Below, one piece after another: positions 37,711 to 51,667 of a DNA stretch of 64,000 nucleotides. The stretch covers positions 248,001 to 312,000 of the forward strand of contig NW_027490244.1 in NCBI RefSeq assembly GCF_050948175.1, given 5' to 3'. Each line of letters begins with the position of its first letter. The stretch's first letter is position 1. Both the position numbers and the translations under genes were made by a program. The notes under the pieces were generated by a model. The model ran no database searches and was not told the origin of the DNA. It saw only the letters and a list, made by a program, of their open reading frames with translations. The stretch is from Xylocopa sonorina. Taxonomy: Eukaryota; Arthropoda; Insecta; Hymenoptera; Apidae.

Positions 37711-37809
37711 TGCAGGTATGCGCTCGCGAACACTTCCAGTTGCTGGTTCAGCAGGCGAGTTTGGCTGGTTGCATGCGTCCAGGGGTTGATGCTAGGGGGT
37801 GCGAGGAGG

Positions 37810-40800
37810 TTCCTTTCTAGGAAATTACGTTCCCAGATTTCTCTGTATCGAAGCTATAGAGTACCAATGCCCCTTAAAACGCCATGTCGCAACTCATTTC
37901 TATGATTCATGATAAGATATAATATTCATTGCGAAGTGTTATGTATTCCTCGCCTACACTTGAAATGTAAGTAAATGCCACACTTACTTTCTAGGAAATA
38001 GCGTCTGCAGATGTCTACGTATCGTAGCAATATAGATCTAATGCTTTTTAAAACGCGATATAGCATCTCAATTCTATGTTTCGTGATAAGATATAATATT
38101 CATTGCGAAGTGTCACGCATACCTCGTATTCACTTCAAAAGAATGTAAATGCGACACTTCAGTGCTAGGGTATAGCGCTTGCAGATGTCTAGGTATCGTA
38201 GCAATAGAGATCTAATGCTCCTTAAATCGCGATATTGTATCTCATTTCTATTTTTCGTGATAAGATATAATATTCATTGCGAAGTGTCATGTATACCTCG
38301 TATTCCGTTCAACAGAATGTAAATGCGACACTTCCTTGCCAGGAAATAGCGTTTTCAGATGTCTACATATCGTAGCAATAGAGTTCTAATGCTTTCTAAA
38401 TCTCGATATCGCATCTCATTTCTATGTTTCATGATAAGATATAATATTCATTGCGAAGTGTCATGTATACCTCGTACGCACTTCAAAAGAATGTAAATGC
38501 GACACTTCCTTGCTAGGAAATATCGTTTGCACATGTCTACGTATCGTAGGAATAGATTTCAAATGCTTTTTAAATCTCGATATCGCATCTCATTTCTATG
38601 TTTCATGATAAGGTATAATATTCATTGTGGATTGTTATGTATACCTCGTATTCACTACAAAAGAATGTAAATGCGACTCTTTCTTGCTAGGAAATAGCGT
38701 TTCCAGATATCTACGTATCGAAGCAATAGGGGTCTAATGCTTCATAAAACGCGACATCGCATCTCATTTCTATGATTCATGATAAAATGTAATATACACT
38801 GCGAAGTATTATGTACACCTTGCATAAACTTCCAATGAATGGAAATGCCACACTTCCATACTAGGAAATAGCGTTTGCAGATGTCTACGTATCGAAGCAA
38901 GAGAGTTCTAATGCTTTTTAAATCGCGATATCGTATCTCAATTCTATGTTTGATGATAAAATGTATTATTCATTGCGAAGTGTTACGTATACCTCGTATT
39001 GATTTCAAAAGTATGTAAATGCGCCACTTCCTTGCTAGAAAATAGCGTTTGCAGATTTCTACCTATCGAAGCAGTAGAGCTCAAATGCTTCTTAAAGCGC
39101 GATATCGCATCTCATTTCTCTGTTTCATGATAAGATATAACATTCATTGTGCAGTGTTGTGTATACCTCGTATTCACTTGAAAAGAATGTAAATGTGACA
39201 CAACCTTCCTAGGAAATAGTGTTTCCAGATGTCTACGCATCGCAGCAATAGAGTTCTACTGCTCCTTAAAACGCGATAACGCATCTCATTTCTCTGTTGC
39301 ATGATAGGATATAATAAACATTGCGAAGTGTCATGTATACCTCGTATTCACAACAACTGAATGTAAATGCGACACTTCCTTGCTAGGAAATAGCGTTTCC
39401 ATATGTCTACGCATCGTAGCAATAGAGTTCTAATGCTTCTTAAATCGCGATATCGCATCTCATTTCTATGTTTCGTGACAAGATATAATATACATTGCGA
39501 AGTGTCATGTTTTCCTCGTATTCACTTCGAAAGAATGTAAATGCGACACTTCCTTCCTAGGAAATAGCGTTTGCAGATGTCTACGTATCGTAGTAAGGGA
39601 GATCTAATGCATTTTAAAACGAGATGTCGCATCTCGTTTCTATGTTTCATGATAAGACATAATATCCATTGCGAAATGTGATGTATACCTCGTATTCGCT
39701 TCAAAAGAATGTAAATGCGACACTTCCTTGCTGGGAATTAGCGTTTCCAGATGTCTACGTATCGAAACAATAGAGTTCTAATGCTTCTTAAAACGAGATG
39801 TCGCATCTCATTTTTCTGTTTCATGATAAGATATAATATTCATTGCGAAGTGTCATATACAGCTCGTATTCACTTCAAAAGAATGTAAATGCGACACTGC
39901 CTTGCTAGGAAATAGCGTTTCCAGATGTCTATGCATCGAAACAATAGAGTTCTAGTGCTTCTTAAAACGCGATATCGCATCTCACTCCTATGTTTCATGA
40001 TAAGGTATAATATTCATTGCGAAGTGTCACGTTTTCCTCGTATTCACTTCAAAAGAATTTAAATGCGACACTTCCTTCCTAGGAAATAGCGTTCGCAGAT
40101 GTCTACGTATCGTAGCTATAGGGTTCTAGTGCTTCTAAAACGCGATATCGCATCACACTCCTATGTTTCATGATAGGGTATAATATCCATTGGGTATAAT
40201 ATCTCATGATAAGGTATAATATTCATTGCGAAGTGTCACGTACACCTCCTATTCACTTCAAAAGAATGTAAATGCGACACTTCCTTGCTAGGAAATAGCG
40301 TTTGCAGATGTCTACGTATCGTAGCAATAGAGATCTGATTCATCTTAAAACGAGATGTCGCGTCTAGTTTCTATGTTTCATGATAAGATACAATATTCAT
40401 TGCGAAGTGTCGTGTACACCTCGTATTCACTTCAAAAGAATGTAAATGCGACACTTCCTTGCTAGGAAATAGCGTTTGCAGATGTCTACGTATCGTAGCA
40501 ACAGAGTTCTAATGCTTCTTAAATCGCGATATCGCATTTCATTCCTATGTTTCGTGATAAGGTATAATATTCATTGCGAAGTGTCATGTATGCCTCTTAT
40601 TCACTTCATAAGAATGTAAATGCGACACTGCCTTGCTAGGAAATAGCGTTTCCAGATATCTACGTACCGTAGCAATAGACTTCTTATGCTTCTTAAAACG
40701 GGATATCGCATCTCATATCTTTGTTTCATGTCAAGATATAACATTCATTGCGAAGTGTCATGTTTTCCTCGTATTCACTTCAAAAGAATGTAAATGCGAC

Positions 40801-43800
40801 ACTTCCTTCCTAGGAAATAGCGTTTCCAGATATCTACGTACCGTAGCAATGGATATCTGATGCTTCTTAAAACGTGATATCGCATCACATTTCTATGTTT
40901 CATGACAAGAAATAATATTCATTGCGATGTGTCATGTATGCCTCTTATTCACTTCATAAGAATGTAAATGCGACACTGCCTTGCTAGGAAATAGCGTTTC
41001 CAGATATCTACGTACCGTAGCAATGGTTTTCTGATGCTTCTTAAAACGTGATATCGCATCACATTTCTATGTTTCATGACAAGAAATAATATTCAATGCG
41101 AAGTGTCGTGTATAGCTCGTATTCACTTCACAAGAATGTAAATGCGACACTTCCTTGCTAGGAAATAGCGTTTGCAGATGTCTACGTATCGTAGCAATAC
41201 AGATCTAATGCATCTTAAGACGAGATGTCGCATCTCGTTTCTATGTTTCATGATAAGATATAATATTCATTTCGAAGTGTCATGTATAGCTCGTATGCAC
41301 TTCAAAGGAATGTAAATGCGACACTTCCTTGCTAAGAAGTAGCGTTTCCAGATGTCTATGCATTGAAACAATAGATTTCTTATGCTCCTTAAAACGGGAT
41401 ATCGCTTCTCATTTCTATGTTTCATGACAAGATATAATATTCATTGCGAAATGTCATGTTTTCCTCGTATTCACTTCAAAAGAATGTAAATGCGACACTT
41501 CCTTGCTAGGAAATAGCGTTTGCAGATGTCTACGTATCGTTGCAATAGAGTTCTAATGCTTCATAAAACGCGATATCGCATCTCAATTCTATGTTTCATG
41601 ATAAGACATAATATCCATTGCGAAATGTGATGTATACCTCGTATTCGCTTCAAAAGAATGTAAATGCGACACTTCCTTGCATGGAAATAGCGTTTGCAGA
41701 TTTCTACGTAACGTAGCAATCGTGTTCTAATGCTTCATAAACCGCGATATCGCATCTCATTTCTATGTTTCATGATAAGACATAATATCCATTGCGAAAT
41801 GTGATGTATACGTCGTATTCGCATCAAAAGAATGTAAAGGCGACACTTCCTTGCTGGGAATTAGCGTTTCCAGATGTCTACGTATCGAAACAATAGAGTT
41901 CTAATGCTTCTTAAAACGAGATGTCGCATCTCATTTTTCTGTTTCATGATAAGATATAATATTCATTGCGAAGTGTCACGTACACCTCCTATTCACTTCA
42001 AAAGAATGTAAATGCGACACTTCCTTGCTAGGAAATAGCGTTTGCAGATGTCTAAGTATCGAAACAATAGAGTTCCAATGCTTCTAAAAACGTGATGTCG
42101 CACCTCATTTCCCTGTTTCATGATAAGATGTAATATTCATTGCGAAGTGTCAAGTATACCTCGTATTCACTTCATAAAAATGTAAATGCGACACTTCCTT
42201 GCTAAGAAGTAGCGTTTGCAAATGTCTACGTATCGGAGCAATAGGGTTCTAATGGTTCATAAAACGCGATATGGCATCTCAATTATATGTCTCATGATAA
42301 GACATAATATCCATTGCGAAATGTGATGTATACCTCGTATTCGCTTCAAAAGAATGTAAATGCGACACTTCCTTGCTAGGAAATAGCGTTTGCAGATGTC
42401 TACGTAACGTAGCAATCGTGTTCTAATGCCTTATAAAACGTGATATCGCATCTCATTGCTATGTTTAATGAAAAGATATAATATCCATTGCGAAATGTGA
42501 TGTACACGTCGTATTCGCATCAAAAGAATGTAAATGCGACACTTCCTTGCTGGGAATTAGCGTTTCCAGATGTCTACGTATCGAAACAATAGAGTTCTAA
42601 AGCTTCTTAAAACGAGATGTCGCATCTCATTTTTCTGTTCCATGACAAGATATAATATTCATTGCGAAGTGTCATGTTTTCCTCGTATTCACTTCGAAAG
42701 AATGTAAATGCGACACTTCCTTCCTAGGAAATAGCGTTTGCAGATGTCTACGTATCGTTGGAATAGAGTTCTTATGCTTCTTAAAACGGGATATCGCATC
42801 TCATTTCAATGTTTCATGACAAGATATAATATTCATTGCGAAGTGTCATGTATAGCTCGTATGCACTTCAAAGGAATGTAAATGCGACACTTCCTTGCTA
42901 AGAAGTAGCGTTTCCAGATGTGTATGCATTGAAACAATAGATTTCTTATGCTTCTTAAAACGGGATATCGCATCTCATTTCTATGTTTCATGACAAGATA
43001 TAATATTCATTGCGAAGTGTCATGTTTTCCTCGTATACACTTCAAAAGAATGTATATGCGACACTTCTTTCCTAGGATATAGCGTTTGCAGATGTCTACG
43101 TATCGAAACAATAGAGTTCTAATGCTTCTTAAAACGAGGTGTCGCATCTCATTTTTCTGTTTCATGATAAGATATAATATTCATTGCGAAGTGTCATGTA
43201 TAGCTCGTATTCACTTCAAAAGAATGTAAATGCGACACTTCCGTGCTAGGAAATAGCGTTTGCAGATGTCTACGTATCGTTGCAATAGAGTTCTAATGTT
43301 TCTATTAACGGGATATCGCATCTCATTTCTATGCTTCATGACAAGATATAATATTCATTGCGAAGTGTCATGTTTTCCTCGTATTCACTTCGAAAGAATG
43401 TAAATGCGACACTTCCTTCCTAGGAAATAGCGTTTGCAGATGTCTACGTATCGTTGGAATAGAGTTCTTATGCTTCTTAAAACGGGATTTCGCATCTCAT
43501 TTCAATGTTTCATGACAAGATATAATATTCATTGCGAAGTGTCACGTACACCTCCTATTCACTTCAAAAGAATGCAAATGCGACACTTCCTTACTAGGAA
43601 ATAGCGTTTGCAGATGTCTACGTTTCGTAGCAATAGAGATCTAATGCATCTTAAAACGGGATGCCGCATCTCGTTATAATGCGACACTTACTTGCTAGGA
43701 AATAGCGTTTCCAGATGTCTAAGTATCGAAACAATAGAGTTCCAATGCTTCTTAAAACGTGATGTCGCACCTCATTTCCCTGTTTCATGATAAGATATAA

Positions 43801-46800
43801 TATTCATTGCGAAGTGTCATGTATAGCTCGTATTTACTTCATAACAATGTAAATGCGACACTTCCTTGCTAGGAAGTGGCGTTTGCAGATGTCTACGTAT
43901 CGCAGAAATGGGGTTCAAATGCTTCATAAAACGCGATATCGCATCTCAATTCTATGTTTCATGATAAGGTATAATATTCATTGCGAAGTGACACGTACAC
44001 CTCCTCTTCACTTCAAAAGAATGTAAATGCGAAACTTCCTTGCTAGGAAATAGCGTTTGCAAATGTCTACGTATCGGAGCAATAGGGTTCTAATGCTTCA
44101 TAAAACGCGATATCGCATCTCAATTCTATGTTTCATGATAGGACATAATATCCACTGCGAAACGTGATGTATACCTCGTATTCGCTTCAAAAGAATGTAA
44201 ATGCGACACTTCCTTGCTAAGAAGTAGCGTTTCAAGATGTCTATGCATCGAAACAATAGAGTTCCAATGCTTCTTAAAACGTGATGTCGCACCTCATTTC
44301 CCTGTTTCATGATAAGATATAATATTCATTGCGAAGTGTCATGTATAGCTCGTATTCACTTCATAACAATGTAAATGCGACACTTCCTTGCTAGGAAATA
44401 GTGTTTGCAGATGTCTACGTATCGTACCAATGGAGATCTAATGCATCTTAATACGAGATGTCGCATCTCGTTTCTATGTTTCATGATAAGATATAATGTT
44501 CATTGCGAAGCGTCATGTATAGCTCGTATGTACTTCAAAAGAATGTACATGCGACACTTCCTTGCTAAGAAGTAGCGTTTCCAGACGTATATGCATCGAA
44601 ACAATACAGTTCTAGATCTTCTTAAGACGAGATGTCGCATCTCATTTCTCTGTTTCATGATATGATATAATATTCATTGCAAAGTGTCATGTATACCTCG
44701 TATTCACTTCAAAAGAATGTAAATGCGACACTTCCTTGTTAGGAAATAGCGTTTGCAAATGTCTACGTATCGCAGTAATAGGGTTCTAATGCTTCATAAA
44801 ACGCGATATCGCATCTCAATTCTATGTTTCATGATAAGGTATAATATTCATTGCGAAGTGACACGTACACCTCCTCTTCACTTCAAAAGAATGTAAATGC
44901 GACACTTCCTTGGTAGGAAATAGCGTTTGCAGAGGTCTACGTATCGTAGCAATAGAGTTCTAACGCTTCTTAAAACGCGATATCGCATCTCATTTCTATG
45001 TTTCATGATAAGATACAATATTCATTGCGAAGTGTCATGTATAACTCCTATTCACTTCAAAAGAATGTAAATGCGACACTTCCTTGTTTGGAAGTAGCGT
45101 TTGCAGATGTCTAAGTATCGTTGCAATTGTGTTCTAATGTTTCTATTTACGGGATATCGCATCTCATTTCTATGTTTCATGGCAAGATATAATATTCACT
45201 GCGAAGTGTCATGTTTTCCTCGTATTCGCTTCGAAAGAATGTAAATACGACACTTCCTTCCTAGGAAATAGCGTTTGCAGATGTCTACGTATCGTAGCAA
45301 TAGAGTTCTAGTGCATCTTAAAACGCGATATCGCATCACACTCCTATGTTTCATCATAAGGTATGATATTCATTGCGAAGTGTCATGTATACCTCGTATT
45401 CACATCAAAAGAATGTAAATGCGACACTTCCTTGCTAGGAAATAGCGTTTGCAGATGTCTACGTATCGTAAAAATAGAGTTCTAGTGCTTCTTAAATCGC
45501 GATATCGCATCTCATTTCTATGTTTCGTGATAAGATATGATATTCATTGCGAAGTGTCACGTACACCTCCTATTCTCTTCAATAGAATGTAAAAGCGACA
45601 CTTCCTTGCTAGGAAATAGCGTTTGCAAGTGTCTACGTATCGGAGCAATAGGGTTCTAATGCTTCATAAAACGCGATATCGCAACTCAATTCTATGTTTC
45701 ATGATAAGACATAATATCCATCGCGAAACGTGATGTATACCTCGTACTCGCTTCAAAAGAATGTAAATGCGACACTTCCTTGCTAAGAAGTAGCGTTTCC
45801 AGATGTCTAGGCATCGAAACAATAGAGTTCTAGTGCTTCTTAATACGAGATGTCGCATCACATTTCTCTGTTTCATGATAAGATATAATATTCATTGCGA
45901 AGTGTCATGTACACCTCGTATTCAATACAAAAGAATGTAAATGCGACACTTCCATGCTAGGAAATAGCGTCTGCAGATGTCTACGCGTCGAGGCAATAGT
46001 GTTCTAATACTTCTTAAAACGCGATATCGCATCTCACATCTATGTTTCATTATAAGACATAATATTCGTTCCGAAGTGTCATGTATACCTCGAATTCACT
46101 TCAAAAGAATGTAAATGCGACACTTCCATGCTAGGAAGTAGCGTTTGCAGATATCTCCGCATCGATGCAATATGGTTATAATGCTTCTTAAAACGCGCTA
46201 TCGCATCTCATTCCTGTGTTGCATGATAAGATATAATGTTCAATGCGAATTGTAATGTGTACCTCGCATTCACTTCAAAACAATGTAAATGCGAATCTTC
46301 CTTGCTAGGAAATAGCGTTTGCAGATATTTATGTATCGTAGCAATAGAGTTCTAATGCTACTTAAAACGAGATGTCGCATTTCATTTCTATGCTTCGTGA
46401 TAAGATACAATATTCATTGCGAAGAGTCATGTATACCTCGTATTCACTTCAAAAGAATGTAAATGCGACGTTTCCATCCTAGGAAATAGCGTTCGCAGAT
46501 GTCTACGTATCGTAGCAATAGAGCCCTAAACTTCTTAAAACGAGATGTCGCATTTAATTTCTATGTTTCGTGATAAGGTATAATATTCATTGCGAAGTGT
46601 CATGTATACCTCCTATTCACGCCAAACGAATGTAAATGCGACACATCCTTGCTAGGAAATAGCGTCTGCAGATGTCTACGCATCGAGGCAATAGAGTTCT
46701 AATGCTTCTTAAAACTCGATATCGCATCTCACTTCTATGTTTCTTGATTAGATATAATATTCATTGCGAAGTGTCATGTATACCTCGTATTCACTTCAAA

Positions 46801-49800
46801 AGAATGTAAATGCAACTATTCCTTGCTAGGAAATAGCGTCTGCAGATGTCTACGCATCGAGGCAATAGGAATCTAATGCTTCTTAAAACGCTATATCGCA
46901 TCTCACTTCTATGTTACATGATAAGATATAATGTTCATTGCGAAGTGTCATGCATACCTCGTATTCACTTCAAAAGAATGTAAGTGCGACACTTCCATGC
47001 TAGGAAATGGCGTTTGCAGATGTCTCCGCATCGAGGCCATAGAGTTCTAATGCTTCTTAAAATGCGATATCGCATCTCTCCTCTATGTTTCATGATAAGA
47101 TATAATATTCATTGCGAAGTGTCATGTATACCTCGTATTAACTTCAAAAGAATGTAAATGCGACTATTGCTTGCTAGGAAATAGCATTTGCAGATGTCTA
47201 CGTATCGTAGCGATAGAGTTCTAATGCTACTTAAATCGCGATATCGCCTCTCATTTCTATGTTTCGTGATAAGATATAATATTCATTGCGAAGTGTCATG
47301 TACACCTCGTATTCACTTCAAAGGAATGTAAATGCGACACGTCCATGCTAGGAAATAGCGTTTGCAGAAGTCTACGTATCGTAACAATAGCGTTCTAATG
47401 CTTCTTAAGACGCGATATCGCATCTCTCTTCTATGTTTCATGATAAGATATAATATTCATTGCGTAGTGTCATGTATACCTCGTATTCACTTCAAAAGAA
47501 TGTAAATGCGACTATTGCTTGCTAGGACATAGCGTTTGCAGATGTCTACGTATCGTAGCAATAGAGTTCTAATGCTACTTAAATCGCGATATCGCATCTC
47601 ATTTCTATGTTTCGTGATAAGATATAATATTCATTTCGAAGTATCATGTACACCTCGTATTCACTTCAAAAGAATGTAAATGCGACTAATGCTTGCTAGG
47701 AAATAGCGTTTGCAGATGTCCACGTATCGTAGCTATAGCGTTCTAATGCTACTTAAATCGCGATATCGCATTTCATTTATATGTTTCGTGATAAGATATA
47801 ATATTCATTGCGAAGTGATATATACTCCTCGTATTCACATCAAAAGAATGTAAATGCGACACTTCCATGCTAGGAAATAGCGTTTGCAGAATGTCTAAGT
47901 GTCGTAGCAATAGGGTCCTAATCCTTCCTAAGGCGCGATATCGCATCGCAGTTCTATGTTTCATGATAAGATATAATTATTCATTGCGAAGTGTTATGTA
48001 TACCTCGTCTACATTTCCAAAGAATGTAAATGCCACACATCCTTGCTAGGAAATATCGTTTCCAGATGACTACATATCAAAGCAATAGTGTTGTATCGCT
48101 TCTTAAAACACGATAACGCATTTCAGTTTTGTGTTTCACGATAAGATATAATATTCATTGCGAAGTGTTAGGTATACCTCGAATACATTTCAAAAGAATG
48201 TAAATGCCACACTTCCTTGCTAGGAAAAGCGTTTCCAGATTTCTATGTATCGAAGCAATAGTGTTCCAATATTTCTTAAAACGCGATATAGAATCTCGTT
48301 TCTATGTTCCATGATATGATATAGTATTCATTGCGAAGTGTTATGTATAGCTCGTCTACACATCAAAAGAATGTAAATGCCACAATTCCTTGCTAGGAAA
48401 TGCGTTTCCAGATGTCTACGTATCAAAGCATTAGAGTTCTAATGCGTCTTAAAACGCGATATCGCGTCTCATTTCTATGTTTCACGATATGATATAAAAT
48501 TCATTGTGAAGTGTTATGTATACCTCGTCTACACATCAAAAGAATGTAACTGCCACATTTCCTTCCTAGGAAATAGCGTTTCCAGATTTCTACGTATCGA
48601 AGCAATACAGTTCTAATGATCCTTTAAACGCGATATCGCTTCTCAATTCTATGTTGCATGATAAGCTTTAATATTCACAGCGAAGTGTTATGTATACCTC
48701 ATCTACACATCAAACGAATGTAAATGCCACATTTCCTTGCTAGGAAATAGCGTTTCCAGATTTCTACGTATCGAAGCTATAGGGTTGTAATGCTTCTTCA
48801 AACGCGACATCGCATCTCAGTTCTATGTATCACGATAAGATATAATATTCATTGCGAAGAGATATGTATACCTCGTCTACACTTGAAAAGAATGTAAATT
48901 CCACACTTCCTTTCTAGGAAATGCGTTTCCAGACGTCTACGTATCGAAGCAACAGATTTCTTATGCTTCTTAAAATGCGATATCGCATCGCAGTTCTATG
49001 TTTCATGATAAGATATAATTATTCATTCCGAAGTGTTATGTACACCTCGTCTACACTTCAAAAGAATGTAAGTGCCACACCTCCTTTCTAGGAAATGCGT
49101 TTCCAGATATCTACGTATAGAACAAATAGTGTTCCAATATTTCTTAAAACGCGATATAGAATCTCGTTTCTATGTTCCATGATATGATATAGTATTCATT
49201 ACGAAGTGTTATGTATAGCTCGTCAACACTTCAAAAGCATGAAAGTGCCACACCACCTTTCTAGGAAATGCGTTTCAGATATCTACGTATAGAAGCAATA
49301 CAGTTCTAATCCTCCTTTAATCGCGATATCGCATCTCAATTCTATGTTGCATGATAAGTTATAATATTCACAGCGAAGTGTTATGTATAAGACGTATACA
49401 CTTCAAATGAATATAAATGCCACACTTCCTTGCTAGGGAATAGCGTTTCCAGATTTCTGCGTATAGAAGCAATAGCGTTTTAATGCTTCTTAAAGCGCGA
49501 TATCGCACCTCAGTTCTATGGTGTACGATAAAACATAATATTCATTGCGAAATGTTACGTATACCACGTCTACACTTCAAGTGAATGTGAATGCCACACA
49601 TTCTTGCCAGGAAATGCGTTTCCAGATGACTACGTATCGAAGCAATGTAGTTCCAATGCTTCCTCAGGCGCGATATCGCATCTCATTTGTATGTTTCATG
49701 ATAAGATATAATATTCATAGCGAAGTGATATGTATAGCTCGTCTACACTTCAAAAGATAGTAAATGCCACACTTCCATGCTAGGAAATAGCGTTTCCTGG

Positions 49801-50505
49801 TCTCCACGTATCGAAGCAATAGAGTTCTAATGCTACTTGAAACGCAATATCTTATCTCATTTCTATGTTTCATGATAAGATATAGCAGTCATTGCGATGT
49901 GTTATGTATACCTCCTCTACATTCCAAAGGAATGTAAATGTTACACTTCCTTGCTGGGCAATAGCGTTCCCAGATGTCTACGTATCGAAGCAATACAGGT
50001 TTAATGCGTCTCAAAACGCGATATCGCTTTCTATTTCTATGTTTCGTGATAAGATGTAATATTCATTGCGTAGTGTTATGCATACCTTGTCTACACTTCA
50101 AAAGAATGTAAATGCCACACTTTCTTGCCAGAAAGTAGCGTATGCAGATATCTACCTATCGAAGCAGTGGAGTTCTATTGCTTCTTAAAACGCGATGTCG
50201 CATCGCAATTCTATGTTTCATGATATAATACAAGATTCATTACGAAGTGTTATTTATACCTCGTCTACACTTCAAAAGAATGTAAATGCACACTTCCTTG
50301 CTAGGAAATGCATTTCCAGATGTCTACATATCGAAGAAATGGAGATCTAATGCTTCTTAAAACTCGATACCGCATCTCATTTCTATGTTTCATGGTAAGA
50401 TATAATATTCATCGGGACGTGTTGCATACATCGTCTACACTTCAAAGGAATGAAAATGCCACGCATCCTTGCTAGGAAATGCGTTTCCAGATGACTACGT
50501 ATCGA
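37810..50505 (+). repeat. 174-bp satellite array, plus orientation (about 73 monomers)
   Basis: This plus-oriented array starts at TTCCTTTCTAGGAAATTACG. Monomer 40448-40621 is a clean 174-bp example. Between about 39500 and 45900 many monomers carry perfect arms GAGATG-TCG-CATCTC instead of GCGATATCGC, or TTTTCCTCGTATTC in place of TATACCTCGTATTC. One monomer (43580-43680) is only 101 bp. Near 40170-40215 a piece around GGTATAATAT is duplicated within a monomer. From about 47990 the array changes to the edge variant (GCCACAC, CGTCTACAC, TTTCCAG) and runs directly into the right island at AAGCCTGG. Confidence 0.95.
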
Positions 50506-50800
50506 AGCCTGGAATTTATGCAGTTATTTATTATTCACTTATTGCTCAAACGACAAAGATTCTGACCACTTCAAAATGGTTGACTTTCATCAATTTTCTT
50601 AAAAATTGAAATACTGCCCAACTGCTTGCATTAAAGACTGTAATTAAAGCTTTCGAAACATTTTACCTCTTATAGATGAATTCTGGAATTGAAATTGAAT
50701 GTTTGACTTTTGTAGCTCCTGTTTAGACATCTTTCTATTTGAATGTTCAAGTATTTTTCATATTCGTAATTATTAGAAATGTTTTACTTGATTCTTTTAT
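50506..50800. other. Inner end of the right island
   Basis: This is the inverted match of 28463-28758. It joins satellite directly, with no spacer or LTR-B fragment, unlike the left arm. Confidence 0.6.
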
Positions 50801-51023
50801 TTAATATTTAGAATTTTCTGAGAAATATTTTTTATCGTAATGAACTATATAATTGCAATTATAATTCTTTATGAAGTAATAATAACAGAAAGGTATGTAT
50901 CCATTCTTGTAGTTTTGTAAAGAGTATTTAATCTTACTATCTAAAATGAAACATTGAGATCTGTTTACAATCTAATGGAAATTAATTACCTTTGGATTCA
51001 AATTCACAATGATAATCTTCCAT
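50801..51023 (-). CDS. Hypothetical small two-exon gene, right arm (57 codons)
   Basis: This is the mirror copy of the left-arm candidate: ATG at 51023, first exon 51023-50990, intron-like 49 bp (50989-50941) with GTAATT and TTTTAG ends, and second exon 50940-50801. The frame is still open, with an Ile-to-Val and a Glu-to-Lys change relative to the left. A TATA-like TATATAAG lies about 50 bp upstream. It is unrecognised and may be spurious for the reasons given for the left copy. Confidence 0.22.
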
Positions 51024-51667
51024 AGTTCAACAATTTTGTGAGCTGTCCTCAGGAATCCGCAGCTCAGTACTTATATAAAATGAACGACACAAAGAACAGC
51101 CTAACCAAACGTATTCGAACCGATTTTTCAATACTAATCTTATCATGTTTAACTTATGCTGCAAACTATTGAAATGCCCTTCGAAAAGTGTTTATTCACA
51201 GTGAAGTAAACGGTAAGCATTACGCCTTGCACCACTGTTCACAATACGTATGTTTCATTTACTATCAAAACCGTGAGTATTATCGCCTTTCTTTACTTTT
51301 TGTAACCTTCAATGCCTTCATGTTACAGATCGTTAAACTTGCTTTAAAATGCTCTATCGTATTACGGAAGAATGGACATACCAATTCATTTTAAAAAATG
51401 AAGGTAACCTTCATATGTCCAACATAACTCCACTTACAAAAAAACTATTTTCATCAACGGATGGCCCCTTTGTACTATGCAATTTTATATTAGCAAAAAC
51501 TTCTATGAAACTCATAGTTTCGTGGATATCTGAGGTGCTACTTATTACTGCCCCACCCTGTATATTGTTATGGATGTGTCCAACAAGGCAACGATGAACA
51601 GAGTTAAATTTAATATTATGATGTTTATTATTTTACTCATAGTATATTTGTTTTTCTGGAATTTTGC
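51024..51667. other. Right-arm match of the gene-like region, truncated
   Basis: This is the inverted copy of 27598-28239. The exon-like frame that starts at 51570 (plus) is cut after about 33 codons at the deletion junction (51666-51667), where GC is shared by both sides. The membrane-like segment survives, but the Cys pair and donor are lost. The transposon-end-like CCCCACCCTGTATA is at about 51551-51564. Confidence 0.5.

Larger units (their letters stand above)
36260..37809 (-). mobile_element. LTR-A copy 3, divergent, at a satellite orientation switch
   Basis: The left end TGTCACGTCCGGCG is the inverse of the LTR-A 3' end. Shared blocks in reverse order are the basic frame with the RKN..LVR pattern (36784-36383), the run related to TCTTAATACTTAGAA with AAG-rich flanks (about 37020-37110), GGGGCTAGCGGCGCATGCCGC (37364-37384) and the Gly-Ala-Ser-Glu-Thr minisatellite (about 37554-37710). 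The expected other end (…TGACGTCACA) is absent; the sequence runs into plus-oriented satellite at about 37810. The segment between the GCTAGC block and that end is about 240 bp shorter than in copy 1. So one terminus is intact in minus satellite, while the other looks truncated in plus satellite. Confidence 0.65.

Noticed and set aside
37810..50505. A CENP-B box in the monomer
   Set aside because: No word fits the core pattern TTCG....A..CGGG; the nearest stretch, around TTCCTTGCTAGGAAATAGCG, lacks the required bases.
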